A stretch of 64,000 nt of DNA from Fen-1254 sp963769605 (GTDB taxonomy: Bacteria > Bacteroidota > Ignavibacteria > UBA10030): contig CAVYML010000009.1 in the NCBI GenBank assembly GCA_963769605.1, forward strand, positions 186,001-250,000, in the 5' to 3' direction. Made by a program: the position numbers and the translations under genes. Positions 10,282-17,688 of the stretch are shown here, piece by piece. The notes below the pieces were generated by a model. That model saw only the letters and a list, made by a program, of their open reading frames with translations. It was not told the DNA's origin and searched no databases. How positions within the stretch are numbered: the first letter of the stretch is position 1; each line of letters begins with the position of its first letter.

Positions 10282-10509
10282 TCAAAGATTTTTTAAGAAC
10301 TCTTCTGGTTCTATCTTTGCTAATTTGAGGATGCCGTGAAGGGTGCCGATCTTTAGTTCTTTATGTAGTGGGACTACGCAACCGATATTTCCCGTCAAAG
10401 TTGACTTCTTAAGGATTACATGACTACCTCGTTGACGGACCTGTATAAACCCAAGCCGTTCGAGTGCTCTGATGGTATCCTTGCCCGATACCTTCCTTAG
10501 TTCAGGCAT
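10282..10509 (-). CDS. hicA: HicA-type toxin (mRNA interferase)
   Basis: 75 aa starting MPELRKVSGKD. It has the small dsRBD-like HicA fold signature: SGKDTIRALERLGF at the N-terminus and the catalytic histidine in RQRGSHVILKK, then VPLHKELKIGTLHGILK. HicA cleaves mRNA when released from HicB. The start ATG at 10509 overlaps the end of hicB by 8 nt, a usual translational coupling. It lies in the integron array with an attC-like R'' about 38 bp after its stop. TA pairs are common in sedentary integrons, where they are thought to stabilise the array. Confidence 0.93.
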   Translation of the reverse strand: MPELRKVSGKDTIRALERLGFIQVRQRGSHVILKKSTLTGNIGCVVPLHKELKIGTLHGILKLAKIEPEEFLKNL

Positions 10510-10714
10510 TGACTGCAACCTCGAAGATGGTTAAATAGGGTTTTTCGGCTTTCTGAAACGGAAACTCTTCGAGGTATAATTCCGTGGCCTCCTTCAAATT
10601 GGCCAAAGCATCCTCCATAGTATCACCTTGGCTAACTGTACCTAATTCTGGGCACTCTGCCACATACATATCTTCATCGCGATGAAGAACTGCGGAAAAT
10701 GTCTTTAAAGTCAT
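10502..10714 (-). CDS. hicB: HicB-type antitoxin
   Basis: 70 aa. The partial RNase-H-like HicB fold is clear from AVLHRDEDMYVAECPELGTVSQGDTMEDALANLKEATELYLEE (motif positions 8-50). The C-terminus is short and no separate DNA-binding domain is visible, so this is the minimal HicB type. Translation starts at ATG 10714 after AAAAGGAG. It precedes and overlaps hicA. A GTTAGGAC attC end lies 60 bp upstream, and the intervening AT-rich stretch could hold the promoter of the pair. Confidence 0.92.
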   Translation of the reverse strand: MTLKTFSAVLHRDEDMYVAECPELGTVSQGDTMEDALANLKEATELYLEEFPFQKAEKPYLTIFEVAVNA

Positions 10715-10926
10715 AGAATCTCCTTTTTTCTAATATAGCAAATTTTTCGGAATGGTAGCAGAGTCATCGCTGCGTCCTAACTGGCGGTGTTGATAACTCT
10801 CAAATTGCAATACCGACGCGCGTGCTCCAACCGTTTATTTAATCATAACTTTCTCACTCGATAAAATCCACCCGTGATTTTGTATTGCGCTCCGCACAAT
10901 AACATTTTTATGTCTCCGATTGTCAG

Positions 10927-11186
10927 AAGTTATGTTTAACTCGTCCGCCTATGGCGGAAAAGTCTGTAAATCAAAGTATCTTCAGATACAACAATATATG
11001 AAAGGATACTTTTTATGCAAACCACACAAAAGATGTCATTTGCCGGCGATCATTTCTTTGTCGGTGTCGATTCTCATCTAAAAAAACCGGAAGGTCACCA
11101 TCCGACTTAATGGCATGGGATTCAAAACTTTCTCTATAAATTCAGCATCTCTTGAACTGATCGCTTATCTTAAGAAACATTATCCC
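10927..11186 (+). pseudogene. IS110-type transposase 5' remnant
   Basis: Starts right after a CAG preceded by TTGT, with the same GAAGTTATG terminal word as the intact element at 21446. A leader with a CCGCCTATGGCGG hairpin follows, then an ATG at 11015 and about 50 codons matching the start of the intact transposase (SFAGDHFFVGVDSHLK versus SFANAHFFVGIDAHLK). The frame is broken near 11085 and the match ends at ATTATCCC, where an R1 repeat takes over. It is a different subtype from the intact copy and a sister of the remnant at 13697. Confidence 0.85.
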
Positions 11187-11500
11187 CCACCTTGGAAGGT
11201 CTATCCACCTTCGCAAGGCGGAAACACGCGGGGACGCTATGCCCGTTGCTCGGTTTCTAATGGATAGATATCGGCTTACGTTTTACCAGACTTCTCTGCG
11301 TCGGGCATGCCCGATTGCTGACCCAGTCACGTAGGCGGGCATAGCGTGCCTTCGGTCGAGTTTAGTTGTCAACAAATGTTATCAATGAATTCAGCATTCC
11401 GCTATCGCGGAACGCATCGGGAAAATATTATTTACTTGTTGAGCCTTCGAAATCCCGCTCTGCAGAAATCGCACCCTCTATCCTTTTTAAAATGGTCCGG
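11187..11500. repeat. R1 modular repeat, copy b
   Basis: About 310 bp. Ordered modules shared with copies at 10070-10240, 16560-16850 and 19441-19720: CACCTTGGAAGGTCTA...CCTTCGCAAGG hairpin, GGGACGCT.TGCCCGTTGCT, GGCTTACGTTTTACC, GTCAACAAATGTT, a perfect palindrome GCATTCCGCTATCGCGGAAC, and ACTTGTTGAGCC.CGAAATC. All copies lie inside attC-like regions in the same orientation. Confidence 0.8.
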
Positions 11501-11512
11501 CGCAGCCATATA

Positions 11513-11541
11513 TTGACAATGTATATTCATTGTAGTATATT
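11513..11541 (+). promoter_or_regulatory. Promoter with operator for the reversed TA cassette
   Basis: TTGACA (11513-11518), a 17-bp spacer and TATATT (11536-11541) form a near-consensus sigma70-type promoter 5 bp before the toxin ATG. The spacer holds a perfect inverted repeat ACAATG-TATATT-CATTGT (11516-11533) that overlaps the -35 box, so a repressor bound there would block the promoter. Autorepression by the antitoxin is the natural inference. Confidence 0.75.
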
Positions 11542-11546
11542 TATTT

Positions 11547-11828
11547 ATGAACATCATCTGGGATGACGATGAAAACAGCAAACTAAAGAAAGAACGACAG
11601 ATTTCATTTGAAGAAATCGAATCATTAATATTAGCAAAGAAATATATTGAGATACTGAAACATCCAAAACGTCCCGGCCAAAGAGTTTTTATACTTCCAA
11701 TAAAAGAATACATTCACACCGTGCCATTCTTGATAGATAAAGATAATAACATTATTTTGAAAACTGCATTCCCAAGTCGCAAATTTCATAAAATATACGG
11801 ACATAAAATCAATGAAAGCAAAACTTGA
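11547..11828 (+). CDS. BrnT-like toxin of a TA pair
   Basis: 93 aa. The N-terminus NIIWDDDENSKLKKERQISFEEIESLI follows the BrnT/DUF4258-like pattern (Trp-Asp plus an ISFEE helix), and the C-terminal KTAFPSRKFHKIYG suits the RelE-like end of these toxins. The opening is leaderless or nearly so, with ATG 5 bp after the -10 box. It overlaps the next gene by 17 nt, typical of TA operons. It lies on + while the other cassettes lie on -, so it is a reversed cassette carrying its own promoter. It is divergent from classic BrnT, so the name is by resemblance. Confidence 0.7.
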   Translation: MNIIWDDDENSKLKKERQISFEEIESLILAKKYIEILKHPKRPGQRVFILPIKEYIHTVPFLIDKDNNIILKTAFPSRKFHKIYGHKINESKT

Positions 11829-12111
11829 TAAATACGAACGAGAGATCGAAAGATCTGCCAATGCCTATCATCCTGTATTGAAAAAAGAACGAGATCAAAT
11901 CGAAGGCGTCCTGGATCGCATACGAAAAACTCGAAATATAAATATTCGCCTTTCTGAATCCGTTCTGGAGCAACTGAAACGACGTTCACGTGAAGAAGGA
12001 ATTCCTTATCAAACACTTATTTCGAGTGTTTTGCACAAATTCGTTACTGATCGTCTTGTAGATGAGGCGGCTCTTCGAAAATCTTTGCGGATACTTCATT
12101 CTAATCAGTAA
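11812..12111 (+). CDS. Ribbon-helix-helix antitoxin (BrnA/CopG-like)
   Basis: 99 aa. The first 40 residues are helical and charged. The DNA-binding part is at about 42-82: TRNINIRLSESVLEQLKRRS followed by EEGIPYQTLISSVLHKFV, the ribbon-helix-helix pattern of antitoxins paired with BrnT-like toxins. It probably neutralises the toxin and represses the promoter at 11513 through the 18-bp palindrome there. The stop at 12111 is 37 bp from the R' box of the next attC. Confidence 0.82.
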   Translation: MKAKLDKYEREIERSANAYHPVLKKERDQIEGVLDRIRKTRNINIRLSESVLEQLKRRSREEGIPYQTLISSVLHKFVTDRLVDEAALRKSLRILHSNQ

Positions 12112-12147
12112 CCCCCTTTTAACTATAACAAAGGTTGAAATGGCTGT

Positions 12148-12364
12148 GCCCTAACGATTGGCGCCCCGCCTACGCAATTGCTGCGGCGGGTAAATAAGTT
12201 GCGGTGCTGTGAACCTTCCAATTTTACCGCCTTTGCGCGTCTGTCCGCCATGCTTCATCTTGTGGCGGATGACACCTTACCTAAATTCATCATCTACACT
12301 TTCCACGCACGTTAAAATGCACCGGCACTCTTTACGTCAGTTTAGTAGCAGCGCCTTGTTAGCA
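12148..12364 (-). other. attC-like site, 217 bp
   Basis: On the minus strand it begins with R'' TGCTAAC (12364-12358), right after the TPR gene stop, and ends with R' GTTAGGGC (12155-12148). The inner boxes AAGGCGC and GGCGCCAATC can pair. A second stem is suggested by TAAACTGACG near R'' and CGCAACTTA near R'. Length is well above the usual 60-150 bp. Confidence 0.75.
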
Positions 12365-12369
12365 GTAAG

Positions 12370-13524
12370 TTATTTGTTTTTTGTTAAGAATATTACTCGC
12401 TCTTGTGCCTCATTACGAGAGGCATCATTATTAGTTAATTCAATCACTTTTCTATAACAGCGCACGGAATTTTCATTTTTATGTTCCTTTTCATAATTCC
12501 TCCCAAGAAGAAGAAAGAAATAATCGTGTTTTTGAACGAGTATATTTTCTTCAATCATTTTTTCAAATATTTCAATTGCTTCTTTAGATTGCCCCTGTTC
12601 AGAATATGCTTCCCCTAGACAACTACAGATAAAGTTTATATTCAGCGAATCACTTTTTGTCAATCCACGAGTTGGAGTATGATAAAACTTCCAGATATTT
12701 CTACCAATCTCAATTACGTCTGTATAATGTTTTGCAGCATATAAAAGCCCGGTGGCAGAATTTGCATATTTGTAATTGAGGCGAAATTGCAATGCAAGTG
12801 ATTTGTAAAGAATAGCAGCTTGTTCAATATCACCTTTGACAAGATAAAACACTGCAAGCATCTCTCGCGCCTCGTAAACAGCTAATGTCCCTTTTTCAGA
12901 AACCAGCGAAAGATATTCGAATGCCTTTTCTTTATCTCCGCTCATACCAAAAATGAATACTATAGGTTTGAAATACCAAGGAACATCGCTGGCATAATAA
13001 TTAAATATGCCAAGACTAAGATAAGCGTCATAATAATCGGGAAAGAGACTAATGAGTTTCTTGTGCATCTCTAATCCTTTTTTTGCGATGAATGCGGATT
13101 TAAACGTTGAACCACCTTTCTTTATATGACAGATGGCTAAATACCCGTATGCAGCACCAGTGTAAAATAGGCCACTTGTATCATTAGAATTTTGAGCAAG
13201 TCTTTCTTCTCCAATTATTATTACTCTATTGATGACTTTTTCAAATTGTTCTAGTTGGTCTTTATCGTCATGATTATCGGACATCGAACGCAAAAGAACC
13301 ATTCCTTTAAAGTAATTCCATTCAATGGAAAGAGAATCTTTTTGTAAAATTTGATTAATCAGTGCTTTTGCTTCATTGAATTGGCAATTATATGTCAACT
13401 GCAACAGTTTATTTACTAAATCTTTGTTTGAAGCATTATATAGATTAGACGAATCAGATTGTGCTTGGACATAAAATGTAGCACAAAAAACAACTATTAT
13501 AATAGAAGCAAGAAATATTTTCAT
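12370..13524 (-). CDS. Secreted TPR protein (integron cassette)
   Basis: 384 aa with a signal peptide (MKIFLASIIIVVFCATFYVQAQ). The rest is helical, with tetratricopeptide-like repeats: CQFNEAKALINQILQKDS near 55, LYKSLALQFRLNYKYANSAT near 235, SEQGQSKEAIEIFEKMIEEN near 310 and NSVRCYRKVIELTNN near 355. Probably periplasmic and used for protein contact; no catalytic motif. It lies between attC-like sites, with a TTAGGC end 28 bp ahead of its ATG and the next R'' 6 bp after its stop, the spacing expected for a gene cassette. Confidence 0.85.
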   Translation of the reverse strand: MKIFLASIIIVVFCATFYVQAQSDSSNLYNASNKDLVNKLLQLTYNCQFNEAKALINQILQKDSLSIEWNYFKGMVLLRSMSDNHDDKDQLEQFEKVINRVIIIGEERLAQNSNDTSGLFYTGAAYGYLAICHIKKGGSTFKSAFIAKKGLEMHKKLISLFPDYYDAYLSLGIFNYYASDVPWYFKPIVFIFGMSGDKEKAFEYLSLVSEKGTLAVYEAREMLAVFYLVKGDIEQAAILYKSLALQFRLNYKYANSATGLLYAAKHYTDVIEIGRNIWKFYHTPTRGLTKSDSLNINFICSCLGEAYSEQGQSKEAIEIFEKMIEENILVQKHDYFFLLLGRNYEKEHKNENSVRCYRKVIELTNNDASRNEAQERVIFLTKNK

Positions 13525-13551
13525 TTGTGCTCTTCTAAATATTTCTGAACT

Positions 13552-13696
13552 TATCGCCTAATAACTGGCGTACCTAAGCTGCGACGTGACCAACTTTCGT
13601 TATGCAACCAACGAAATGAGTCCATACTGAAAAAGAAATTATTAAGACTAAAACCTATGCGCGCCATGCTTATCGTACCCAGCTGGCAACCTTCAG
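13552..13696 (-). other. attC-like arm upstream of the TPR cassette
   Basis: On minus the sequence ends ...GCAGCTTAGGTACGCC then TTATTAGGC (about 13562-13554) just ahead of the TPR gene, matching the R' side of the other sites. Its other half is cut by the IS110 remnant, which begins after the CAG at 13694-13696. Confidence 0.6.
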
Positions 13697-13906
13697 AAGT
13701 TATGCCTAACATGTCCGCCTCTAGCGGAAAAGTCTGTAAATCAAAGTATCTTAAGAAACAACAACTATTTCATAAGGAGACTTTTTAGGCAAACCACACA
13801 AAAGATATCATTTGCCGGCAATCATTTCTTTGTTGGTATCGATTCTCATCTCAAGAACTGGAAGGTCACTATCCGACTTAACGGCTTGGAACTCAAAACC
13901 TTCTCT
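13697..13906 (+). pseudogene. IS110-type transposase 5' remnant
   Basis: Begins with AAGTTATG after a CTTCAG flank, like the other two IS110 left ends here. It has the CCGCCTCTAGCGG leader hairpin and then about 45 codons of the transposase N-terminus (SFAGNHFFVGIDSHLKNWKV, then RLNGLELKTF). The start codon is TAG instead of ATG, and homology stops at TTCTCTAT (13906). It is nearly the same subtype as the remnant at 10927 but truncated earlier. Confidence 0.85.
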
Positions 13907-13964
13907 ATTTAAAAAATGATCAGCGTATTTATTGTTCTTCACCATTTTCATCAGCAATGTGTTA

Positions 13965-14515
13965 TTAAATAACGCTCTCGCGAACTTCACGTCGAATAAT
14001 TGTTCTCCCAACGACCGCAAACAGGACAAGGATCACACCCGTGTACCAAGCGCCGATACTGAAACTGTTTGAGCAGTACATAGCGATAACCAGCCCGCCG
14101 CCTGCAATCAAAGCCGCTATTACTGCAAACATACGCATCCCATAGAGAAATACAAATGGAATATAGTGTGCTCCCAAGAGGATCATCATCGCCGGATAGA
14201 ACAAATTCAAATTATAGAGGCTAACAGGCAAAAGGAGGGGCATCGATAAAGGTAGAACGAACGCTACTTGCATGCCTAACTGACTAAGGGAATTCTGTTT
14301 ACTCAGCGGATTCCTGCCTTTAGACATACGGATGAACAGTTCGGTAATCGGGAAAATGAAAAATCCTCCCACAACCAGCATCGTAATAGCCATACGTGGT
14401 GTGTTCAATGTCGCCAAACTCGCCGACACAAGCCATAACACTCCGGAAACGAGTTGCCCATAAAAGCCCCCGGCAAACCTCATACGCATCTCTCGCCGTG
14501 CATCGCCTATTTCCA
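13965..14515 (-). CDS. DUF7010-like small membrane protein (integron cassette)
   Basis: 183 aa starting MEIGDARREMRMRF. Five or six membrane helices: about 18-35, 42-60, 82-100, 107-128, 130-150 and 155-172. The early motif FAGGFYGQLVSGVLWLVSAS is typical of DUF7010-like proteins. The ATG at 14515 follows AAGGAG by 10 nt. An upstream extension to 14684 is open but would run through intron domain V, so I reject it. A GTTGAAT R' box ends about 43 bp upstream. The stop lies close to an IS110 remnant. Function unknown. Confidence 0.82.
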
Positions 14516-14622
14516 TATTGATAAGTCTCCTTATGTTTAATATATTTTTCTCTTGACATTCAACAAGCAGATTGGCGGTAGAGTAGAGAGAGTGAGAAAG
14601 CAATTTCACTCTCCCCCTCGTC

Positions 14623-14655
14623 AAACCGTACGTGCGGTTTTCCCGCATACGGCTT
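14623..14655 (-). ncRNA. Group II intron domain V
   Basis: On minus the sequence starts AAGCCGTATGCGGGAAAAC and ends CGCACGTACGGTTT, the canonical 33-34-nt domain V hairpin with the AGC-type triad region near its base. Domain VI follows (GGGGGAGAGTGAAATTG, then CTCACTCTC). It is located 26 nt after the RT stop, as expected. Confidence 0.9.
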
Positions 14656-14680
14656 TCCCTGTAACCTTCATCTAATGCTT

Positions 14681-16081
14681 TCACAGTACAGCCCGCGCTT
14701 GATACTTCATAGGGTCGATTAATCCATACTTCTCGACCAGTATTGTATATGCTTGTTGACGATACAAGCGTGTCTTGCGTTGACTCTTGCGGTTAAAGTA
14801 TTGATAAAGTCGTTCCCGAAGATACCAGTACAATTCCCTTTTGGGTGTAGATGTGTAGCTTACTCCTTTTATCTCGAAGTAATTTATCCATCCTCGTATT
14901 TTCCAATTGAGTCCTTTTACCAGTTCTTGCGGGGGATAATGTCCTACTCGCTTCAAATACATATTGATATTTTGTCTTATTCGCTTGTTGGATTTATCAC
15001 TGGGTTTGATGTGCCAAAATCGCTTTTTGCTATCATAGAAGCTGCGGTCGTTGCGTATTGTGAATCCCAAAAAATTGAATGGCGTTTGTCGAGCTTCTAT
15101 TTGCTTGCTCTTGCCTTCATTTATCTGTAGTTCCATACGCTCCAGTGTACCTCGCAACTTCTTCATCGCTTCGGCTGACAGCTTCCTTCCCATCAATACA
15201 AAATCATCCGCATAACGTACTATGTGTATTCCTTCCTTTGCAAATATTCCCGCTCGATTGTTCACTATACGGTCGAGTAAGTGCAGGTAGATGTTTGCCA
15301 ACAACGGCGATATAACTCCGCCTTGTGGCGTTCCTACTGTGCTCTTTCTCCCTCCCCTATAGTTCCCGTCTTCATACACTGGCGCTTTTAACCAGAGCTT
15401 TATCAACTCCAGTATTCGCGGGTCGCTTATCCGCGTCTCCAATGTCTTCAGCATCTTATCGTGCGGTATTGTGTCAAAGTATTTGCTCAGGTCGGCATCA
15501 TAGACTTCTGTGCGGCCTGCTTGTAGATGTTCTTTGATTTTGATGACGGCTTCTTGCGCTGTCTTCTTGGGTCTGAACCCATACGAACTTTCTTCAAAAT
15601 CCGCCTCGAATATCGGTTCTATCACCAGCTTGCAAGCCATCTGGGCTATCCTATCCTTTATCGTTGGGATGCCTAATGGTCTTTGTTCTCCATTCGGCTT
15701 CGGTATATACCCTCGCTTCACAGCGCTTGGTTTGTATGTCCTTTTGCGCAGTTCTTCTTTTAGCTCTCCGAGATATTTCTCTACCCCGTATCGCTCTATA
15801 TCTTCAAAGTTCTGCTCATCTATTCCTGAACTACCTCCGTTGCTCTTGACTCGCTGCCAAGATTCTTTCAGTATATAATCCAAGAATACTTTATCATACA
15901 ATACATAAAACTTCATTCGCTTTTCCTGCTTGGCACTTAAATATAGCTTCCTCTGGAGCATTTGCACTCTTTCCCTGCTTGTCATATCCTTTCGTTTCTT
16001 TCCGCTTGGATTTACAAGTTGTTCGATTCGTTCTTGATTACTCATTTGCTTTTCGTCACTTCTTTCCGTGTCCTTCTCCAT
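14681..16081 (-). CDS. ltrA: Group II intron reverse transcriptase/maturase
   Basis: 466 aa. RT blocks are all present: RGYIPKPNGEQRPLGIPTIKD (about 148-168), SSYGFRPKKTAQEAV, DADLSKYFDTIPHD, the block-4 TPQGGVISPLLANIYLH, and the active site RYADDFVLMG near 293. Maturase domain X follows (KGLNWKIRGWINYFEIKG). No HNH endonuclease domain is seen; the protein ends about 40 residues after domain X, so it is of the endonuclease-less type. It would splice the intron and drive retrohoming. The gene looks intact and lies wholly within the intron boundaries. Confidence 0.96.
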   Translation of the reverse strand: MEKDTERSDEKQMSNQERIEQLVNPSGKKRKDMTSRERVQMLQRKLYLSAKQEKRMKFYVLYDKVFLDYILKESWQRVKSNGGSSGIDEQNFEDIERYGVEKYLGELKEELRKRTYKPSAVKRGYIPKPNGEQRPLGIPTIKDRIAQMACKLVIEPIFEADFEESSYGFRPKKTAQEAVIKIKEHLQAGRTEVYDADLSKYFDTIPHDKMLKTLETRISDPRILELIKLWLKAPVYEDGNYRGGRKSTVGTPQGGVISPLLANIYLHLLDRIVNNRAGIFAKEGIHIVRYADDFVLMGRKLSAEAMKKLRGTLERMELQINEGKSKQIEARQTPFNFLGFTIRNDRSFYDSKKRFWHIKPSDKSNKRIRQNINMYLKRVGHYPPQELVKGLNWKIRGWINYFEIKGVSYTSTPKRELYWYLRERLYQYFNRKSQRKTRLYRQQAYTILVEKYGLIDPMKYQARAVL

Positions 16082-16559
16082 TTGAAGCTCGTTTACAGTA
16101 ATGCCCCTTCGCTCCTTGCGGTTTTACCTTTCCGCTTATCTTCACTACTATGGGCATATCCGACTCCCGCTCCTGCTTTCGTCTCTTTGCAGTGCTGGGG
16201 TCTCCCACGTTCATGCGCTACCTTCTCTGTACACGCCATGATATCCTACCCCGAAAAGTTCATATCGTGCGCGTTGTCGTTGCTTCCGATATGATGGCTG
16301 GTTTCACCTTCTTAGACAGGCTGACCACTTTTTATTTACGTAACGAGGCTTAACTATCACGGCTTACACAGACGCTTCGCTCTGAACTTAGTACGGTTCG
16401 TTCCCTTACCGTACCTCAGAGCTGCTTCAACCTGAACGACAAATTGGTTGTATGGTTTTTTCATCCATATAGGTATTTTGTTGCTTGTTGTTTCTGCGCA
16501 CGCCTCGTGGCGTACCTAAGCTGCGGTATTAAAATTATTAGTTACCACAAATGTCGTGC

Positions 16560-16850
16560 ATATTCACACCTTGGAAGGTCTACCCACCTTCGCAAGGTGG
16601 AAACAGGCGGGGACGCTTTGCCCGTTGCTTGGTTTTCTCTCGATAGATTCTCGGCCTACGTTTTACCCGACTTCTCTGTGGCGGGGCCTGCCCGATTGCT
16701 GACGCAGTCACGCAGGCGGGTTTACCCCGCCTTGCATTACCTTTTGGCGGGCATCACGTGCTTTCGGTCGAGTTTAGTCGTCAACAAATGTAAACGAACT
16801 CAGCATTCCGCTATCGCGGAACGCATCGAGAGTATATTATTTACCTCTAA
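16560..16850. repeat. R1 modular repeat, copy c
   Basis: Same modules in the same order as copies b and e, from CACCTTGGAAGGTCTACCC through GGGACGCTTTGCCCGTTGC, GTCGTCAACAAATGT and the GCATTCCGCTATCGCGGAAC palindrome. It has an extra GC-rich block near 16680-16740 that copy b shares and copy e lacks. It lies inside the attC region next to the intron. Confidence 0.8.
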
Positions 16851-16984
16851 TTTTGTATTGCACAATTCAAAGACTTGAATTTTATACCTTACATCCAATT
16901 TAATTTTCAGGCTGCCAGCTGTGCAATAACATTTTAATGCTTCCTGCTTGCCCGACTCTTTCTGTCGGGCTCTTTTTAAAATGG

Positions 16985-17515
16985 TTAGGGCGCGCAGAAT
17001 ATATTGAATCGCCAGCAGATACCTACATCAAATGCGATTGTCTCTGATTTTCGATCATTACCTGGCGTAAATTTTATTCCTACTCTTGTGAAAGTAGAAA
17101 TTCCAGATTGATGAGAAAAATCTACACCAACCATTGGCGATATAATTTTGAAATCATCAGGATATTCATATGTTCGTTCGGTTACATTTGCATAACTATA
17201 AAGTACGCTGGCGATGATGGAAACTGTTTTATTTACTGGAAAGAACCTATTAACTGCTACTCCAGTATAATTTATACTATAATTGCCACCACCGAGATCT
17301 ATGCTACCTTCTGACCCATGACCTAGTTCAAATGACCATTTATCAGTGATAAATATGCTTGCACCATAACGGAAACCAAAAACATCACCGACTCCTAGAA
17401 TTACTCTTATTGATCCTGCTGATCCGTATAGATATGGTTGGCAATTAATAGAATCTTGCGCATTAATAATCGTTGACGACAAAAATAATAATATGGCAAT
17501 GTTAATATTTCTCAT
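16985..17515 (-). CDS. Secreted small outer-membrane beta-barrel-like protein (integron cassette)
   Basis: 176 aa with a signal peptide (MRNINIAILLFLSSTIINAQ). The body alternates polar and hydrophobic residues with many Gly and aromatics (GSAGSIRVILGVGDVFGFRYGA, YSINYTGVAVNRFFP as short samples), ending WRFNIFCAP; about eight strands fit a small barrel. The stop TAA is inside the GCGCCCTAAC R'' box, so the last residues Ala-Pro are encoded by the attC. An R' box GTTAAGG is 14 bp upstream of ATG. No named family recognised. Confidence 0.75.
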   Translation of the reverse strand: MRNINIAILLFLSSTIINAQDSINCQPYLYGSAGSIRVILGVGDVFGFRYGASIFITDKWSFELGHGSEGSIDLGGGNYSINYTGVAVNRFFPVNKTVSIIASVLYSYANVTERTYEYPDDFKIISPMVGVDFSHQSGISTFTRVGIKFTPGNDRKSETIAFDVGICWRFNIFCAP

Positions 17516-17529
17516 AATAACCTTGCACG

Positions 17530-17688
17530 CCTTAACGATCGCAGCAAGCTGACGGCAACAATAACTTAAAAGGCACTACTGCACGAACTAATCGTTATCT
17601 ATATCACTACCTATAAAAAACAATATAAACCGAGCAATGATTTTTGCACCTCAGCTTTTTACGTCAGCTTAGTAGCGCTTGGTTAGGC
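17530..17688 (-). other. attC-like site, about 159 bp (cleanest example)
   Basis: On minus: R'' GGCCTAACC (17689-17681) holding the stop of the nuclease gene, then AGCGCTACTAAGCTGACG, a central AT-rich loop, CGTCAGCTTGCTGC, and R' GTTAAGG (17536-17530). AAGCTGACG and CGTCAGCTT are a perfect 9-bp pair, so the bottom strand would fold as integron sites do. The AAGCTGACG word is the same motif targeted by the IS1111-type element at 21446. Confidence 0.8.

Larger units (their letters stand above)
10774..11500. other. attC-like site broken by an IS110 remnant and an R1 repeat
   Basis: On the minus strand the R' box GTTAGGA (10780-10774) leads into hicB. Proceeding upward there is a 140-bp attC arm, an IS110 left-end remnant (10927-11186), then an R1 modular repeat up to 11500. 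There the expected GGTTAG word reads GGTCCG, so the R'' box is probably destroyed. Nothing here codes for an intact protein. Confidence 0.6.
14578..16501 (-). mobile_element. Group II intron with RT, inserted in an attC-like site
   Basis: The 5' end on minus is GTGCG (16501-16497), matching the GUGYG start of group II introns. The 3' end is CTACTCTAC (14586-14578), next to domains V and VI. Total about 1.92 kb. The 5' exon ends in a small perfect hairpin (CGCC-ACGA-GGCG, spanning the junction) in the attC arm, and the 3' exon begins CGCCAATC, which matches the inner box of the attC at 12148-12364. Group IIC introns are known to home to attC stems; whether this intron belongs to that class is not settled by eye. 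The exact 3' boundary could differ by 1-2 nt. Confidence 0.85.
14558..16990 (-). other. attC-like site split by a group II intron
   Basis: On minus it opens with R'' GCCCTAAC at 16991-16984 (the stop of the preceding gene is inside it). It runs through an R1 repeat, reaches the conserved CCGCAGCTTAGGTACGCC arm at about 16530-16508, is interrupted by the intron, and resumes as CCGCCAATCTGCTT with R' GTTGAAT (14564-14558). Without the intron the site would be about 510 bp, very long for attC. Confidence 0.65.

Noticed and set aside
14516..14684. N-terminal extension of the DUF7010-like gene
   Set aside because: It would translate intron domain V/VI; the ATG at 14515 has a good ribosome-binding site and gives a family-typical N-terminus.
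15079..15878. Several + strand open frames rich in Ser/Leu/Cys opposite the intron RT gene
   Set aside because: They are antisense shadows of the well-conserved RT, whose blocks are intact on the minus strand; no ribosome-binding sites or family motifs.
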